DNA of 64,000 nucleotides from Acidobacteriaceae bacterium (GTDB lineage: Bacteria; Acidobacteriota; Terriglobia; Terriglobales; Acidobacteriaceae): assembly GCA_025360645.1 (NCBI GenBank), contig JANYBT010000022.1, positions 24,462 to 88,461 of the forward strand, in the 5' to 3' direction. The notes beneath the pieces were generated by a model. That model did not search any database. It was not told the DNA's origin and was given only the letters and a program-made list of their open reading frames with translations. A program made the position numbers and the translations under genes. This document shows, piece by piece, positions 27,381-36,600 of this stretch. Position 1 is the first letter of the stretch. The number at the start of each line of letters is the position of its first letter.

Positions 27381-29405
27381 ATGCGCATTCGTCAATATCT
27401 TCTTGCCTTCACGTTACTGTCGCTGTCCGTCTCCTTCGCCCAGACTGCTTCCCATCCAGCGCCGCCCGCGCTTGACACCGTTGATAAAGCCGCCGACCCC
27501 TGCACTAACTTTTACCAATATGCCTGCGGCTCCTGGCTGAAGAAGACGGAAATTCCCGCCGACCAATCGCGCTGGGGCAGTTTCAATGAACTCCACGAAC
27601 GCAACCAGATGCTGCTGCGCGACCTCCTGGAAAAAGATTCCGCTGCCGACGCCTCTCGCGGCGCGATTGACCAGAAGATTGGCGACTTCTACGGCTCTTG
27701 CATGGATGAAAAATCCGCCAACGCCAAAGGCGCAGAGCCGATCCAGCCCGAGCTCGACCGCATCGCCGCCGTCAAAGACAAGGCTGCTTTAATGGATGCG
27801 ATTGCTCGCGTCCACCTCGTCGGCCCCAACCCGCTGTTCAATTTCTATTCCAATTCCGACCTGCACAACTCCGAGCAAGTCATCGCCTACATTGACCAGG
27901 GCGGTCTCTCCTTGCCTGACCGCGATTACTACATCAAAGAAGACGCCAAGACGGTCGAGGCCCGCAAGCATCTGGCCGAATACATCACCACCTCATTCAC
28001 TCTCGCCGGCCGCTCGCCGGAAGACGCCGCTCACGCTGCCGAGACCGTTTTGCGCATCGAAACTGCGCTGGCCAAAGCGTCCATGGACCGCACCGCCCGC
28101 CGTGACCCCAAGAATCGCGATCACAAGATGACTCGCGACCAGGCAGTTGCCCTCGCCCCGAACTTCTACCTGAACCGCTATTTCACCGTCATCGGCGCTC
28201 CCGCCTTCACTGAAATCAACGTCTCCAACCCTGACTTCTTCAAGCAGGTCAATAGTGTTCTGGAGTCCGAACCGCTCGACGCCCTCAAGGTTTACGTCAC
28301 CTGGCACATGCTGCGCCACGCGTCTCCGTGGTTGTCCCAGCCCTTTGTCGAAGCCAATTTCAAGATGCAGCAAGCGCTTACTGGCCAGAAAGAAATTCAA
28401 CCGCGCTGGAAGCGTTGCGTTGACATCACCGACCGTGCCCTGGGCGAGGCCTTGGGCCAGCGCTTCGTCGAGCAACACTTTGGCGCCGATGGCAAACAGC
28501 GCATGTTGAAAATGGTGGACGCGCTGGAGCACTCTCTCGATAGCGACATCCACGACCTGCCTTGGATGTCCGATGAGACCAAGAAGCAAGCCAAGATCAA
28601 GCTGGAAGCCATCCGCAACAAAATCGGTTATCCCGATGTATGGCGCGACTACAGTTCGGTCACCATCGTGCGCGGCGATCTGGTAGGCAACCTGGTTCGC
28701 GCCGACGAATTTGAAGCCCGTCGCGAAATTGCCAAGGTCGGCAAGCCCCTCGACCGCAAGGAGTGGGGCATGACGCCGCCCACCGTCAATGCCTACTACA
28801 ACGGATCGCAAAACGAAATCGTGTTTCCCGCCGGCATCCTGCAGCCTCCGTTCTTTGACAAGGCCATGGACGACGCGGTGAACTTCGGCGGCATCGGCCT
28901 CGTCATCGGTCACGAACTCACCCACGGCTTCGACGATCAGGGCCGCAAATTCGACGCCCAGGGCAACCTGCACGATTGGTGGACCGCGAAGGATGGGGAA
29001 GAGTTTGAAAAGCGCGCCAGTTGCGTTGCCAATGAGTACGGCAATTTTGTTGCGGTGGACGATCTGAAGCTCAATGGCCGCCTCACCCTTGGCGAGAATA
29101 CCGCCGACAATGGCGGCGCCCGCGTCGCCCTGATGGCTCTCCATCAGATGATGGCGCAGGACAAGGACCTCGACCAAAAGATTGACGGCTACACTCCCGA
29201 CCAGCGTTTCTTCCTCGGCTTCGGACGCGTCTGGTGTGAGAAGCGCCGTCCTGAAGTCGCTCGCATGATGGTCACCGTCGATCCCCACTCGCCCGGCGAA
29301 TACCGGGTGAATGGAACCGTCCAGAACATGCCCGAATTCCAGAAGGCATGGAACTGCAAATCAGGTCAGCCCATGGTCGCGGAAAACGCCTGCCGGGTTT
29401 GGTAG
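27381..29405 (+). CDS. Secreted M13-family (neprilysin-like) metallopeptidase
   Basis: 674 residues with a signal peptide (ending SVSFAQ). The N-terminal helical M13 domain opens with the DPCTNFYQYACGSWL signature. The catalytic domain has the zinc motif HELTH (His511, Glu512, His515) within GHELTHGFDDQG and the third ligand in GENTADNGG. The substrate-binding NAYYNGSQNEIVFPAGILQPP segment is intact, and the protein ends in CRVW as usual. Likely a periplasmic or exported oligopeptidase. It is monocistronic: a palindrome follows and the next gene is convergent. Confidence 0.96.
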   Translation: MRIRQYLLAFTLLSLSVSFAQTASHPAPPALDTVDKAADPCTNFYQYACGSWLKKTEIPADQSRWGSFNELHERNQMLLRDLLEKDSAADASRGAIDQKIGDFYGSCMDEKSANAKGAEPIQPELDRIAAVKDKAALMDAIARVHLVGPNPLFNFYSNSDLHNSEQVIAYIDQGGLSLPDRDYYIKEDAKTVEARKHLAEYITTSFTLAGRSPEDAAHAAETVLRIETALAKASMDRTARRDPKNRDHKMTRDQAVALAPNFYLNRYFTVIGAPAFTEINVSNPDFFKQVNSVLESEPLDALKVYVTWHMLRHASPWLSQPFVEANFKMQQALTGQKEIQPRWKRCVDITDRALGEALGQRFVEQHFGADGKQRMLKMVDALEHSLDSDIHDLPWMSDETKKQAKIKLEAIRNKIGYPDVWRDYSSVTIVRGDLVGNLVRADEFEARREIAKVGKPLDRKEWGMTPPTVNAYYNGSQNEIVFPAGILQPPFFDKAMDDAVNFGGIGLVIGHELTHGFDDQGRKFDAQGNLHDWWTAKDGEEFEKRASCVANEYGNFVAVDDLKLNGRLTLGENTADNGGARVALMALHQMMAQDKDLDQKIDGYTPDQRFFLGFGRVWCEKRRPEVARMMVTVDPHSPGEYRVNGTVQNMPEFQKAWNCKSGQPMVAENACRVW

Positions 29406-29417
29406 AAGAAGAATGGA

Positions 29418-29439
29418 ACCCGGGGCGTATGCCCCGGGT
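29418..29439. repeat. Palindrome between convergent genes, REP-like or bidirectional terminator
   Basis: ACCCGGGGC-GTAT-GCCCCGGGT, a perfect hairpin with 9-bp arms, placed 13 bp after the M13 peptidase stop and 25 bp from the pyrophosphatase stop. No T-run follows on either strand. Confidence 0.55.
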
Positions 29440-29463
29440 GAAAGTTCACGATTGCTCAAAGGC

Positions 29464-30024
29464 TCAATGCGCCGCTTCGACGCCCTTGAAACCCTTCCGG
29501 CGCTGTTCGCTGTAGCGATGCAAGGCCGCTTCGATAATCGGATACGCTTCTGCGGCGGGCCGAATTTCATCCACCTCCACCGCTTTCCCCTCCAGCAACT
29601 TGTAGTCCTGAAAAAATCTTCTCAACATCAGCAGGCGATGGGGCGGCATCTCGCCCGCCTCGCGATAGGAATTAAACTCCGGGTCTTCGGTCGCGATGGC
29701 GATGATCTTGTGGTCCAGCTTGCCTGAGTCGATCATGGTCATCACCCCAATCGCCCGCGCGTGGATAATCGTCAGCGGCACCACCGTTTCCTGGCACAGC
29801 ACCAGCACGTCCAACGGATCGTCATCCTCGGCCAGCGTCTGCGGAATGAACCCGTAGTTCGCCGGATAATAAACCGCTGAATACAAAATGCGATCCAGCT
29901 TGATCAGTCCGCTCACCTTGTCCAACTCATACTTGACGCTGGAGCCAAAGGGAATTTCGATGACGCTATTGAATTCATGAGGCAGCTTGCTGCCGGGGGT
30001 GACGTCGTGCCAGGGATGAATCAT
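29464..30024 (-). CDS. ppa: Inorganic pyrophosphatase
   Basis: Family I soluble pyrophosphatase of 186 residues, hydrolysing PPi made in biosynthesis. The active-site signature [10 protein letters not shown] begins at Asp67. The preceding [15 protein letters not shown] and the later [12 protein letters not shown] and [17 protein letters not shown] segments match the family. It has its own promoter region of about 170 bp divergent from the ccm operon. Confidence 0.96.
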   Translation of the reverse strand: MIHPWHDVTPGSKLPHEFNSVIEIPFGSSVKYELDKVSGLIKLDRILYSAVYYPANYGFIPQTLAEDDDPLDVLVLCQETVVPLTIIHARAIGVMTMIDSGKLDHKIIAIATEDPEFNSYREAGEMPPHRLLMLRRFFQDYKLLEGKAVEVDEIRPAAEAYPIIEAALHRYSEQRRKGFKGVEAAH

Positions 30025-30197
30025 AAGAACTGCTTCCTTGCGCTGCGGGATTTCCTTGCTATAGGCATTCTAAATGCTAGGAGCGGGGTGAGCCCTGCGG
30101 AGACTTGCCCTGGGCGGCCACGAGAGGTTCAGAATTCTCTCCATCTTGACCCTCCCGCGCCCGGCGCGTACAGTTTTCAGTAGTGAGGTTGGCAATC

Positions 30198-30683
30198 ATG
30201 TCGAAGGAAACCAGCAAATTCTTGAAGTTCGGCGCCGTCACCGTCGTCATTCTCATGTCGCTCGGCTACCTCGCCTATACCGGAGTGCAAGACACCAAGA
30301 GCTACTACGTGACCATCAAAGAGCTGCGAACCATGGGGGATAGCGCGTTTTCCAAGCGCCTGCGGGTTGCGGGCAACGTGGAGCCTGGCTCCATCAAGCG
30401 CGTCGGCAGTCACGTTGACTTCATGCTGGTGGAACAGGACCAGCGCCTCGCCGTCTCCTATACCGGCACCGAAGCCCCTCCCGACACTTTCAAGGACGAG
30501 TCGCAAGCCTTGGCGGAGGGTAACTTTGGGCGGGATGGTGTATTTCATGCCAAGGGGCTTCAGGCCAAGTGCGCCTCCAAGTATGCCCCCAAAACGGGTG
30601 GCCCACCCGAGCCTGCAAAAAGCATGACCCAGCTGCAAGCCCCGGCGGTGCAAACCCCAGCCTCCAGCGGGATGGCAAACTGA
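30198..30683 (+). CDS. ccmE: Cytochrome c maturation heme chaperone CcmE, CXXXY variant
   Basis: Periplasmic heme chaperone anchored by one N-terminal helix (residues about 10-28). 161 residues. The OB-fold region is recognisable (RLRVAGNVEPGSIKR, VEQDQRLAVSYTG, DTFKDESQALAEG). Where E. coli has the covalent heme-binding His in LAKHDENYTPP, this protein has LQAKCASKYAP: Cys125 and Tyr129, i.e. a CxxxY motif. That variant is known from some sulfate reducers and archaea with modified Ccm systems. The ATG at 30198 is preferred; an in-frame GTG at 30183 would add five residues. First gene of a ccmEABCD operon. Confidence 0.92.
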   Translation: MSKETSKFLKFGAVTVVILMSLGYLAYTGVQDTKSYYVTIKELRTMGDSAFSKRLRVAGNVEPGSIKRVGSHVDFMLVEQDQRLAVSYTGTEAPPDTFKDESQALAEGNFGRDGVFHAKGLQAKCASKYAPKTGGPPEPAKSMTQLQAPAVQTPASSGMAN

Positions 30684-30733
30684 CCAGCAGCTCCGCCTCC
30701 ATGGCCTCCGCTTCGTCTTCGTCACCCGGCGTA

Positions 30734-31399
30734 ATGCCTGAGCCTATCATCGCGGTCACCGGCCTGATCAAGCAGTTCGGCAAGTTCGCGGCTCTTCGCG
30801 GCGTCACTGCCGACTTCGCCGCCGGCAAGCTCTACGCCATTCTTGGCGACAACGGAGCAGGGAAGACCACCCTGTTGCGCACCCTGGCTGGACTCAACCA
30901 TCCCACTCGCGGAGAAGTTCGCATCCTCGGCTCCGCCAGTATCCCGGAGGTCTGCCACCATATCGGCTACATGGCCCATCCCTCGTTGCTCTACGACGAG
31001 ATGTCAGCCCTCGAAAACCTGCGCTACTTCGCGCGCCTCTATGGAGTGACCGACGATACCCGCTGCGCCGCTGCCATTACGTCGGTCGGCCTGGATCCCA
31101 GTCTCGCCCGCCCGGTCGGCCAGTACTCGCAAGGCATGCGTCAACGCGCCTCGATGGCCCGCGCGCTCTTGCACGACCCAAAAATCCTCCTGCTCGACGA
31201 GCCTTTCTCGAACGTGGACATCCATTCCGCGCGCGACATGGCCGCTCTGCTGGGCCGCACCCGCGACCAGGGCAAGACAGTTTTCATCGTCACTCACCAG
31301 GCTCAGTTGCTGGAACAGGTTGCCGACGAGTTCATCTGGATGCAAGCCGGGCGCATCATCGCGCGCACTCCTAAGCTCACCCCGCCGGAGCCTCAGTGA
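30734..31399 (+). CDS. ccmA: Heme exporter ATP-binding protein CcmA
   Basis: ABC ATPase of the CcmABCD complex that releases holo-CcmE. 221 residues from the ATG at 30734 (MPEPIIAVTGL); an ATG at 30701 would add 11 Ser/Ala residues and neither has a good ribosome-binding site. Walker A is GDNGAGKTTLLRTL, the signature YSQGMRQRASMARALL, and Walker B ILLLDEPFSNVD. The Ser/Arg-poor SQGM form fits CcmA. The stop overlaps ccmB (GTGA). Confidence 0.93.
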   Translation: MPEPIIAVTGLIKQFGKFAALRGVTADFAAGKLYAILGDNGAGKTTLLRTLAGLNHPTRGEVRILGSASIPEVCHHIGYMAHPSLLYDEMSALENLRYFARLYGVTDDTRCAAAITSVGLDPSLARPVGQYSQGMRQRASMARALLHDPKILLLDEPFSNVDIHSARDMAALLGRTRDQGKTVFIVTHQAQLLEQVADEFIWMQAGRIIARTPKLTPPEPQ

Positions 31400-32070
31400 C
31401 TCCGCCTGCCGGCATCACTCTCGCCACCTTGAGCAAGGACCTTCGCCTGGAGTGGCGTTCCAAAGATGCCATCAACTCCATGCTGTTTTTTGCACTGCTG
31501 GTGGTCGTGGTGTTCAGTTTTTCGTTCGATCCCAACGCCGAGGAGTCCCGCCACATCGCCGGCGGACTGGTCTGGGTGGCGTTTCTGTTCGCCGCCGTAG
31601 TCGCTCTGAACCAGACCTGGGCCCGCGAAGTCCGCAATCAGGTGCTGGATGCCTACCGGGTTTCTCCCGCCCCCGCCAATTCGCTTTTCCTCGCGAAAGC
31701 ATTGGGGAATTTTATCTTCGTCACCATTCTGGAAGCCGCCATGACGCCCCTGTTCATCGTCTTCTATCAGCTGCGTTCTCTCGGCCCCGCCTGGCAGCTT
31801 CTGTTGGTTGCCGGCTTCGGCACTTGGGCTCTGGTAGTGAATGGCACGTTTTTTGCCGCCATGAGTTTGCGGACCCGCAGCAGGGAGATCATGTTGCCCC
31901 TGCTGTTGTTTCCGATTTCGATTCCCGCGATTCTGGCCATGGTGCAAGCCACCACTTCCATCTTGCTGGGCGAAGGCGCGCGCTTCTGGATTGTCTTGCT
32001 GTTCACGTATGATTTGGTGTTCACCTCAGCTTGTCTGCTTTTATTTGAGACAGTACTGGAGGCAGAATGA
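31396..32070 (+). CDS. ccmB: Heme exporter membrane protein CcmB
   Basis: 224 residues with six hydrophobic helices. The N-terminal TLSKDLRLEWRSKDAINSML is the characteristic cytosolic amphipathic start of CcmB, and GALVVNGTFFAAMSLRTRSREIMLPLLLFPI-like sequence (around residues 150-180) is the conserved core. It starts with GTG overlapping the ccmA stop and ends overlapping ccmC by 4 bp, so all three are translationally coupled. Works as the permease with CcmA. Confidence 0.93.
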   Translation: MTPPAGITLATLSKDLRLEWRSKDAINSMLFFALLVVVVFSFSFDPNAEESRHIAGGLVWVAFLFAAVVALNQTWAREVRNQVLDAYRVSPAPANSLFLAKALGNFIFVTILEAAMTPLFIVFYQLRSLGPAWQLLLVAGFGTWALVVNGTFFAAMSLRTRSREIMLPLLLFPISIPAILAMVQATTSILLGEGARFWIVLLFTYDLVFTSACLLLFETVLEAE

Positions 32071-32753
32071 AACGCATATTTCCCATCCTCTCCGTCATCA
32101 CCGCCGCTCTGCTTGGCTATGCGCTCTACGCAGCGCTGGTCATCGCGCCCACAGAACAAACCATGGGCGATGTGCAGCGAATCTTCTACTACCATGTGCC
32201 CTCCGCCTGGACCGCCTTCCTGCTGTTCCTGATCAACTTTGTGGCCTCGGTGGTGTACCTTATCCGAAAGAACCCGGTCGCCGATATCGTCGCGCTGGTC
32301 TGCGCTGAAGTGGGCGTCGCATTCTGCACCGTGGTGCTGATCACCGGCCCCCTGTGGGCGCGTCCGGTCTGGGGCATCTGGTGGACTTGGGACATCCGCC
32401 TGACCTCGACCCTGGTGCTGTGGTTGATCTATGTGGCTTACCTGATGCTGCGCCGCTTCTCCTCTAGCGGGCAGACTCCGGTGCTGGCAGCCGCGCTGGC
32501 CATCTTTGGCGCGCTCGATGTGCCGCTGGTGTATTTTTCCATCTGGTTCTTCCGCACCCAGCATCCCCAGCCGGTGATCGGCGGCGGCGGTTCGCTCGCC
32601 CCTGTCATGTGGCACGTCCTCTTGCTGAACTGGCTGGCCTTCTCCATGTTTGCTTTTCTGGTGTGCTGGTCGCGCTTCCGCTTGGAGAAACTCAGCCGCC
32701 AAGTGGATGAGACTCAGGCCATGATCGAATTGCTCGACGAACGAATTGCTTGA
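32067..32753 (+). CDS. ccmC: Heme transporter CcmC
   Basis: 228 residues with six helices. The heme-handling tryptophan-rich WWD-type motif is seen in PVWGIWWTWDIRLTSTLV (about residues 98-115), with the flanking histidines in IFYYHVPSAW and MWHVLLLNW. Loads heme onto CcmE. The ATG overlaps ccmB (ATGA). Its 3' end and the spacer to ccmD are made of 16-bp tandem repeats, the first of which encodes the ELLDER C-terminus. Confidence 0.95.
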   Translation: MKRIFPILSVITAALLGYALYAALVIAPTEQTMGDVQRIFYYHVPSAWTAFLLFLINFVASVVYLIRKNPVADIVALVCAEVGVAFCTVVLITGPLWARPVWGIWWTWDIRLTSTLVLWLIYVAYLMLRRFSSSGQTPVLAAALAIFGALDVPLVYFSIWFFRTQHPQPVIGGGGSLAPVMWHVLLLNWLAFSMFAFLVCWSRFRLEKLSRQVDETQAMIELLDERIA

Positions 32754-32774
32754 CGAACCCATTGCTTTACGAAC
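32727..32774. repeat. Three 16-bp tandem repeats across the end of ccmC
   Basis: GAATTGCTCGACGAAC, GAATTGCTTGACGAAC and CCATTGCTTTACGAAC follow each other exactly. Unit 1 is coding, the ccmC stop lies within unit 2, and unit 3 ends just before the AGGAG ribosome-binding site of ccmD. Confidence 0.85.
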
Positions 32775-32785
32775 AGGAGTGCCCG

Positions 32786-32914
32786 ATGACTTCCACTGGA
32801 TATCTCTACGCCGCCTACGCCGTCACCTGGATTATTCATGGCGTATATTTGATCACGGTCGTGCGCCGCTATGCGCGGGTGCGATCGCAAATTGAAGAAC
32901 TGAAGCGGAAGTAG
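32786..32914 (+). CDS. ccmD: Heme exporter small protein CcmD
   Basis: A 42-residue protein: a short polar start (MTSTGYLYAAYAVTWIIHG), one transmembrane helix and a basic C-terminal coil ending RSQIEELKRK. This is the length, topology and composition of CcmD, which stabilises CcmE in the CcmABC complex. AGGAG lies 7-8 bp before the ATG. Position right after ccmC confirms the call. ccmF, ccmG and ccmH do not follow. Confidence 0.88.
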   Translation: MTSTGYLYAAYAVTWIIHGVYLITVVRRYARVRSQIEELKRK

Positions 32915-33022
32915 CCTCGGCCCGACTTTTTCGGGAAGCAGGGCGGTCCCTTCCGGGGTGGCAGGATAATATCAATCAGCTATTAACTGAATGGTAATAT
33001 CCGACCAAATTGGTCCGACTAA

Positions 33023-33115
33023 GCGTTTTAAGGGGGCCCTGGGCGCGATTGGGTCGCGGGATGACCCAAAGCGCCACCCGACCCGCCGATCGCGCTCCTA
33101 GGGGCCTTAGAACGC
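33023..33115 (+). ncRNA. Candidate structured RNA element, class unknown
   Basis: Long-range pairing closes a 93-nt element. GCGTTTTAAGG (33023-33033) pairs with CCTTAGAACGC (33105-33115): ten Watson-Crick pairs and one U-G, the latter allowed only in a plus-strand transcript. The helix continues as CCCT/AGGG (33037-33040 with 33100-33103), GG/CC (33041-33042 with 33097-33098) and GCGCGAT/ATCGCGC (33043-33049 with 33089-33095). The apex has a TGGGTC/GACCCA hairpin (33050-33055 with 33063-33068). Total about 24 stem pairs plus the apical 6. It is not followed by a T-run. No known riboswitch consensus was recognised; a small palindromic mobile element is the alternative. Confidence 0.45.
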
Positions 33116-33306
33116 AAGCAAATGGCATTCCAGGCTATGGCTGTGATCGCTTTTCTGGTTTCCCAATTGGGTTTGAGGCTGCGGCAGCCGAAAAACCGAC
33201 CAGCCAGCTCTCGCCTTTATCACAATTTAACCAGCTAAGTGGTTGATTCCATTGATCGAGGTATCGCTATAACTTGAATCTGCACCATTAACAAGGCATA
33301 AGAACG

Positions 33307-33357
33307 CTGCTCGACTCCCGAATCTGCTTTGACTCCAGGATCCGCTCGACTTCAAAT
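33307..33357. repeat. 17-bp degenerate tandem repeat
   Basis: CTGCTCGACTCCCGAAT, CTGCTTTGACTCCAGGA and TCCGCTCGACTTCAAAT are contiguous 17-bp units sharing the CTC/TTGACT core. Non-coding. Confidence 0.6.
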
Positions 33358-33507
33358 TCTCCCTCGCCCGCCCGCTTGCCACCCTAAGCCCGATCAATCT
33401 GGTCGAGTGCCTTCCCAGCGGCGACTTCAGTACATCCCGGCTTAATCTCGCCCGCATCTCAACCACAGCGAGTCGCTTCACCGTTTCGCGTTGCTTGTTC
33501 GCTTTGC

Positions 33508-33535
33508 TTGACAGCGTAACTCTTGAATGTAAAAG
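33508..33535 (+). promoter_or_regulatory. Candidate sigma-70 promoter of the SBBP-repeat gene
   Basis: A perfect -35 TTGACA (33508-33513) is followed after 16 bp by TAAAAG (33530-33535), a four-of-six -10. It would give a leader of about 120 nt before the GTG start at 33663. Confidence 0.4.
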
Positions 33536-33662
33536 TAGTTATTTGCCTTTCCCCTTGTGCTGGTGACCGTTCCATTGGTGGTGCGACGTGTTCGACTTGC
33601 GTTGGGATCGGTTTGCCATTTCTTGTCTCACCCCATGAAATTGGGAAAATCCGGAGGAGCTA

Positions 33663-36600
33663 GTGAATTTGACACATCGTGCGTTGAAAACTGGTCGCAT
33701 GGGATTGCTCATGGCGGCGCTACTGGTCGCCGGAGGTGTATTGGCCTTGCGTCAGTCTGCCAGCGTACCGTACTTGAACTCCGCGGCTGCCTCCCAGATT
33801 TCCCCGTTGTCAGGAACGGCCGCAGTTCCTGTCCGGCCTGACGTGCGCGCTGCTTTTGGACAACTCCCGCTGTTCTTCGAGCCCAACCAGGGCCAGACCG
33901 ACCCACAAGTGAAGTTCGTGGCGCACGGCAGCGGCTATGGCCTGTTCCTTACTTCGCGCCAAGCCGTGCTGACTCTGCAACACAAGTCCCAGGTGGAAGT
34001 GATTCGCATGGAGCTTGACCACGCCAACGCCAACGCTCTAGTGCAGGGAACGCAACCGCTCCCCGGCAAGAGCAATTATTTGATTGGTGCTGACGCCAGC
34101 AAGTGGCATCGCAACATTCCACAGTACGCGCGCGTGGAGTACGCCGGCGTCTATCCCGGAGTGGATTTGGTTTACTACGGGCGGCAAGGCCGGCTGGAAT
34201 ATGATTTCCGGGTCGCTCCCGGCGCCGACCCGCGCCAGATCGCATTGCGCTTCGACGGTTCGGCCAAGCCGCAACTGCAAGCCGGCAACTTGATTCTGCG
34301 GACTGCCTCCGGCGACGTGACTCTTGCCGCGCCCCACATCTACCAGATCATCGGCAATGGTAGTGGCAATGGAAATGACCAGCGCGCCGTCGCGGGCCGC
34401 TTCATCCAGCTTGCCTCCAACAAAATTGGATTTGAGATTGGCGATTACGATCGCAGCCGCACTCTGGTGATTGACCCCGTGCTCGGCTACTCGACCTATC
34501 TGGGCGGCAGCGGCAACGAGACCTATCCCACCATCGCGATTGATGCTGCGCCGCTGCCCAACGCCTACGTCACCGGCTCCACCATGTCGATGGACTTCCC
34601 CATCGTCGCGAGCACCACCACTCCGCCCTTCCAGTCGACCTTGAAGGGCGCGGCCAACGTTTTTGTGGCCAAGATCAATCCGACCGGTTCCGCATTGATT
34701 TACGCCACCTACATCGGGGGCACGGGGACCGACGCCAGTTCCGGCATCGCGGTGGATTCAGGCTTCAACGCTTACATCGCCGGCACCACCAACTCGGCAG
34801 ACTTTCCTGTCACCAGCTCGACTGCATTTCAGAAAGCTCCCAAGACGACCGGCAACCATGTGTTCGTTGCCAAGCTCGATTCCAACGGATCGATCCTGCT
34901 GTATTCGACCTATCTCTCGGGGAGCGGAATCGATATCGCCGCGGGCATTGCGATTGACAACAAGTCTGACGCGTTCGTGACCGGCACTACAACCTCGACC
35001 GACTTCCCGACTTTCGGAGCCGGCCTGACCGCCGCATGCTGCCCGGTTTCAAATCCGGCGCCCAACCAGTTCTTTGTCGCCAAGGTGAACACGCTCGGGA
35101 CCTCGTCGGCCAGCCTTGCCTACTCCACCTATTTCGGTGGCGGAAATCCATCCAATGCAGTCGCAACGGGCGGCGGTATCGCGGTGGATTCCAGCGGCAA
35201 TATCTACATCACGGGCGGCACCAACCTTCTTCACATTGGCGACGCCACCACCGATTTCCCTATTCTGAATGCGCAGCAGGGCTGTCTGAACACGCTGGGA
35301 ACTCCCGCCAGTTGTCCCGCCACCGGAGTGGATGCGCAAGATGCTTTCGTCGCCAAGATTAATCCCAACGCAGCGCCCGGCGCGCAACTGATTTACTCTA
35401 CTTACCTGGGCGGCAATCTGGAGGACGTTGGCTACGGCATTGCGGTCGATACCGCCAACAATGCTTATGTCACCGGCAAGACCTCGTCGCCCGCGATCAC
35501 CGGGCTCTCCACTTCGAAGCCGTACCAGCAAACGCTGGCCACCGCCCCCGATGCTTTTGTCGCCAAGATCGGGAATCCGGTGACTTTGAATGGCGTCCTG
35601 AACCCGGTGTATCCCCTGAACTATTTCAGCTATCTGGGCGGCAACGGAACCGACATTGGCTACGCCATTGCGGTGGATACGATTCAGGGCGTGCGCGTGA
35701 CCGGCTCGACTACGTCCACGGATTTCCCGCTCATCGCCACGGGCGAAAGCACTTTGGTGCCACCGCCTATTCAATCCACACTGCAGGGCGGGATTGATGC
35801 CTTTGTCGCTCGCATTGATACCACCACTACGACTTCCAGTACGGGCGCGGGACAATACGCTACCTATTTGGGCGGCAGCGGAGACGACCGCGGCACCGGC
35901 ATTGCGGTGGATTCCAATGGCGCGGCTTACGTGACCGGCGAAACTGCCTCCACGAATTTTCCGGTGGTCGCCCCGGCGATTCAGCCCAACCGAAAAGGCG
36001 CCATCGACGCGTTTGTGTCGAAGCTGGTTCCAGTCAGCAGCTTAACCTTGACGGCCAGCGTTTCCCCGACCACGGTCGGACTCGGCAACCAGGCCAGCTT
36101 CAAATACACCATCACCAATCCGGGTCCGGAGACGGCTGCCAACGTAGTGTTTACCGGCGCGGTGCCGACAACGAACGGTACTTTCACATCAGTGACCACC
36201 TCGCCCGGTTCCTGCACGCCTCCGACGGCGACCGTCATCACTTGCACTATCGGCACATTAACCGCAGGCTCGAGCGCAACCGTCACTGTAATTTTGACTC
36301 CCACCGCGGCGGGCTCGCTTGGCAACAGCGGCAGCGTGACCGCCAACGGCACCGTTGGAGTGAGCGCTTCCTCCAGCGTCACCGTGACCGATTTCTCAAT
36401 CTCCGTCGCGCCCACCAGTGTTACGGTTCCAGCGGGTACCGCGGCGACCTACACTGTGACCGTGACCCCGCTTCCCACCTACAGTTCCAGTATCTCGTTG
36501 AGTTGCTCTTCCGGGCTGCCCACGGCTACGAGCTGCGCTTTCTCGACCACGCCCATCACGGTGTCAGGCACCACCGCGGTCTCGTCCGTGCTCACGGTGA

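Larger units (their letters stand above)
32915..33662. other. Long intergenic region upstream of the SBBP-repeat gene
   Basis: 748 bp with no gene on either strand that looks real. It holds, in order: a weak hairpin after ccmD (CCCGA...TCGGG near 32930), a palindrome GACCAA-A-TTGGTC (33003-33015), the structured element 33023-33115, short hairpins around 33162-33190, a 17-bp tandem repeat (33307-33357) and a candidate promoter (33508-33535). The long leader suggests RNA-level control of the downstream secreted protein. Confidence 0.6.

Noticed and set aside
33101..33240. c-di-GMP (GEMM) riboswitch in the SBBP leader
   Set aside because: AACGCAAGC looked partly similar, but the conserved GGGCAAACC core and the second helix of GEMM are missing.
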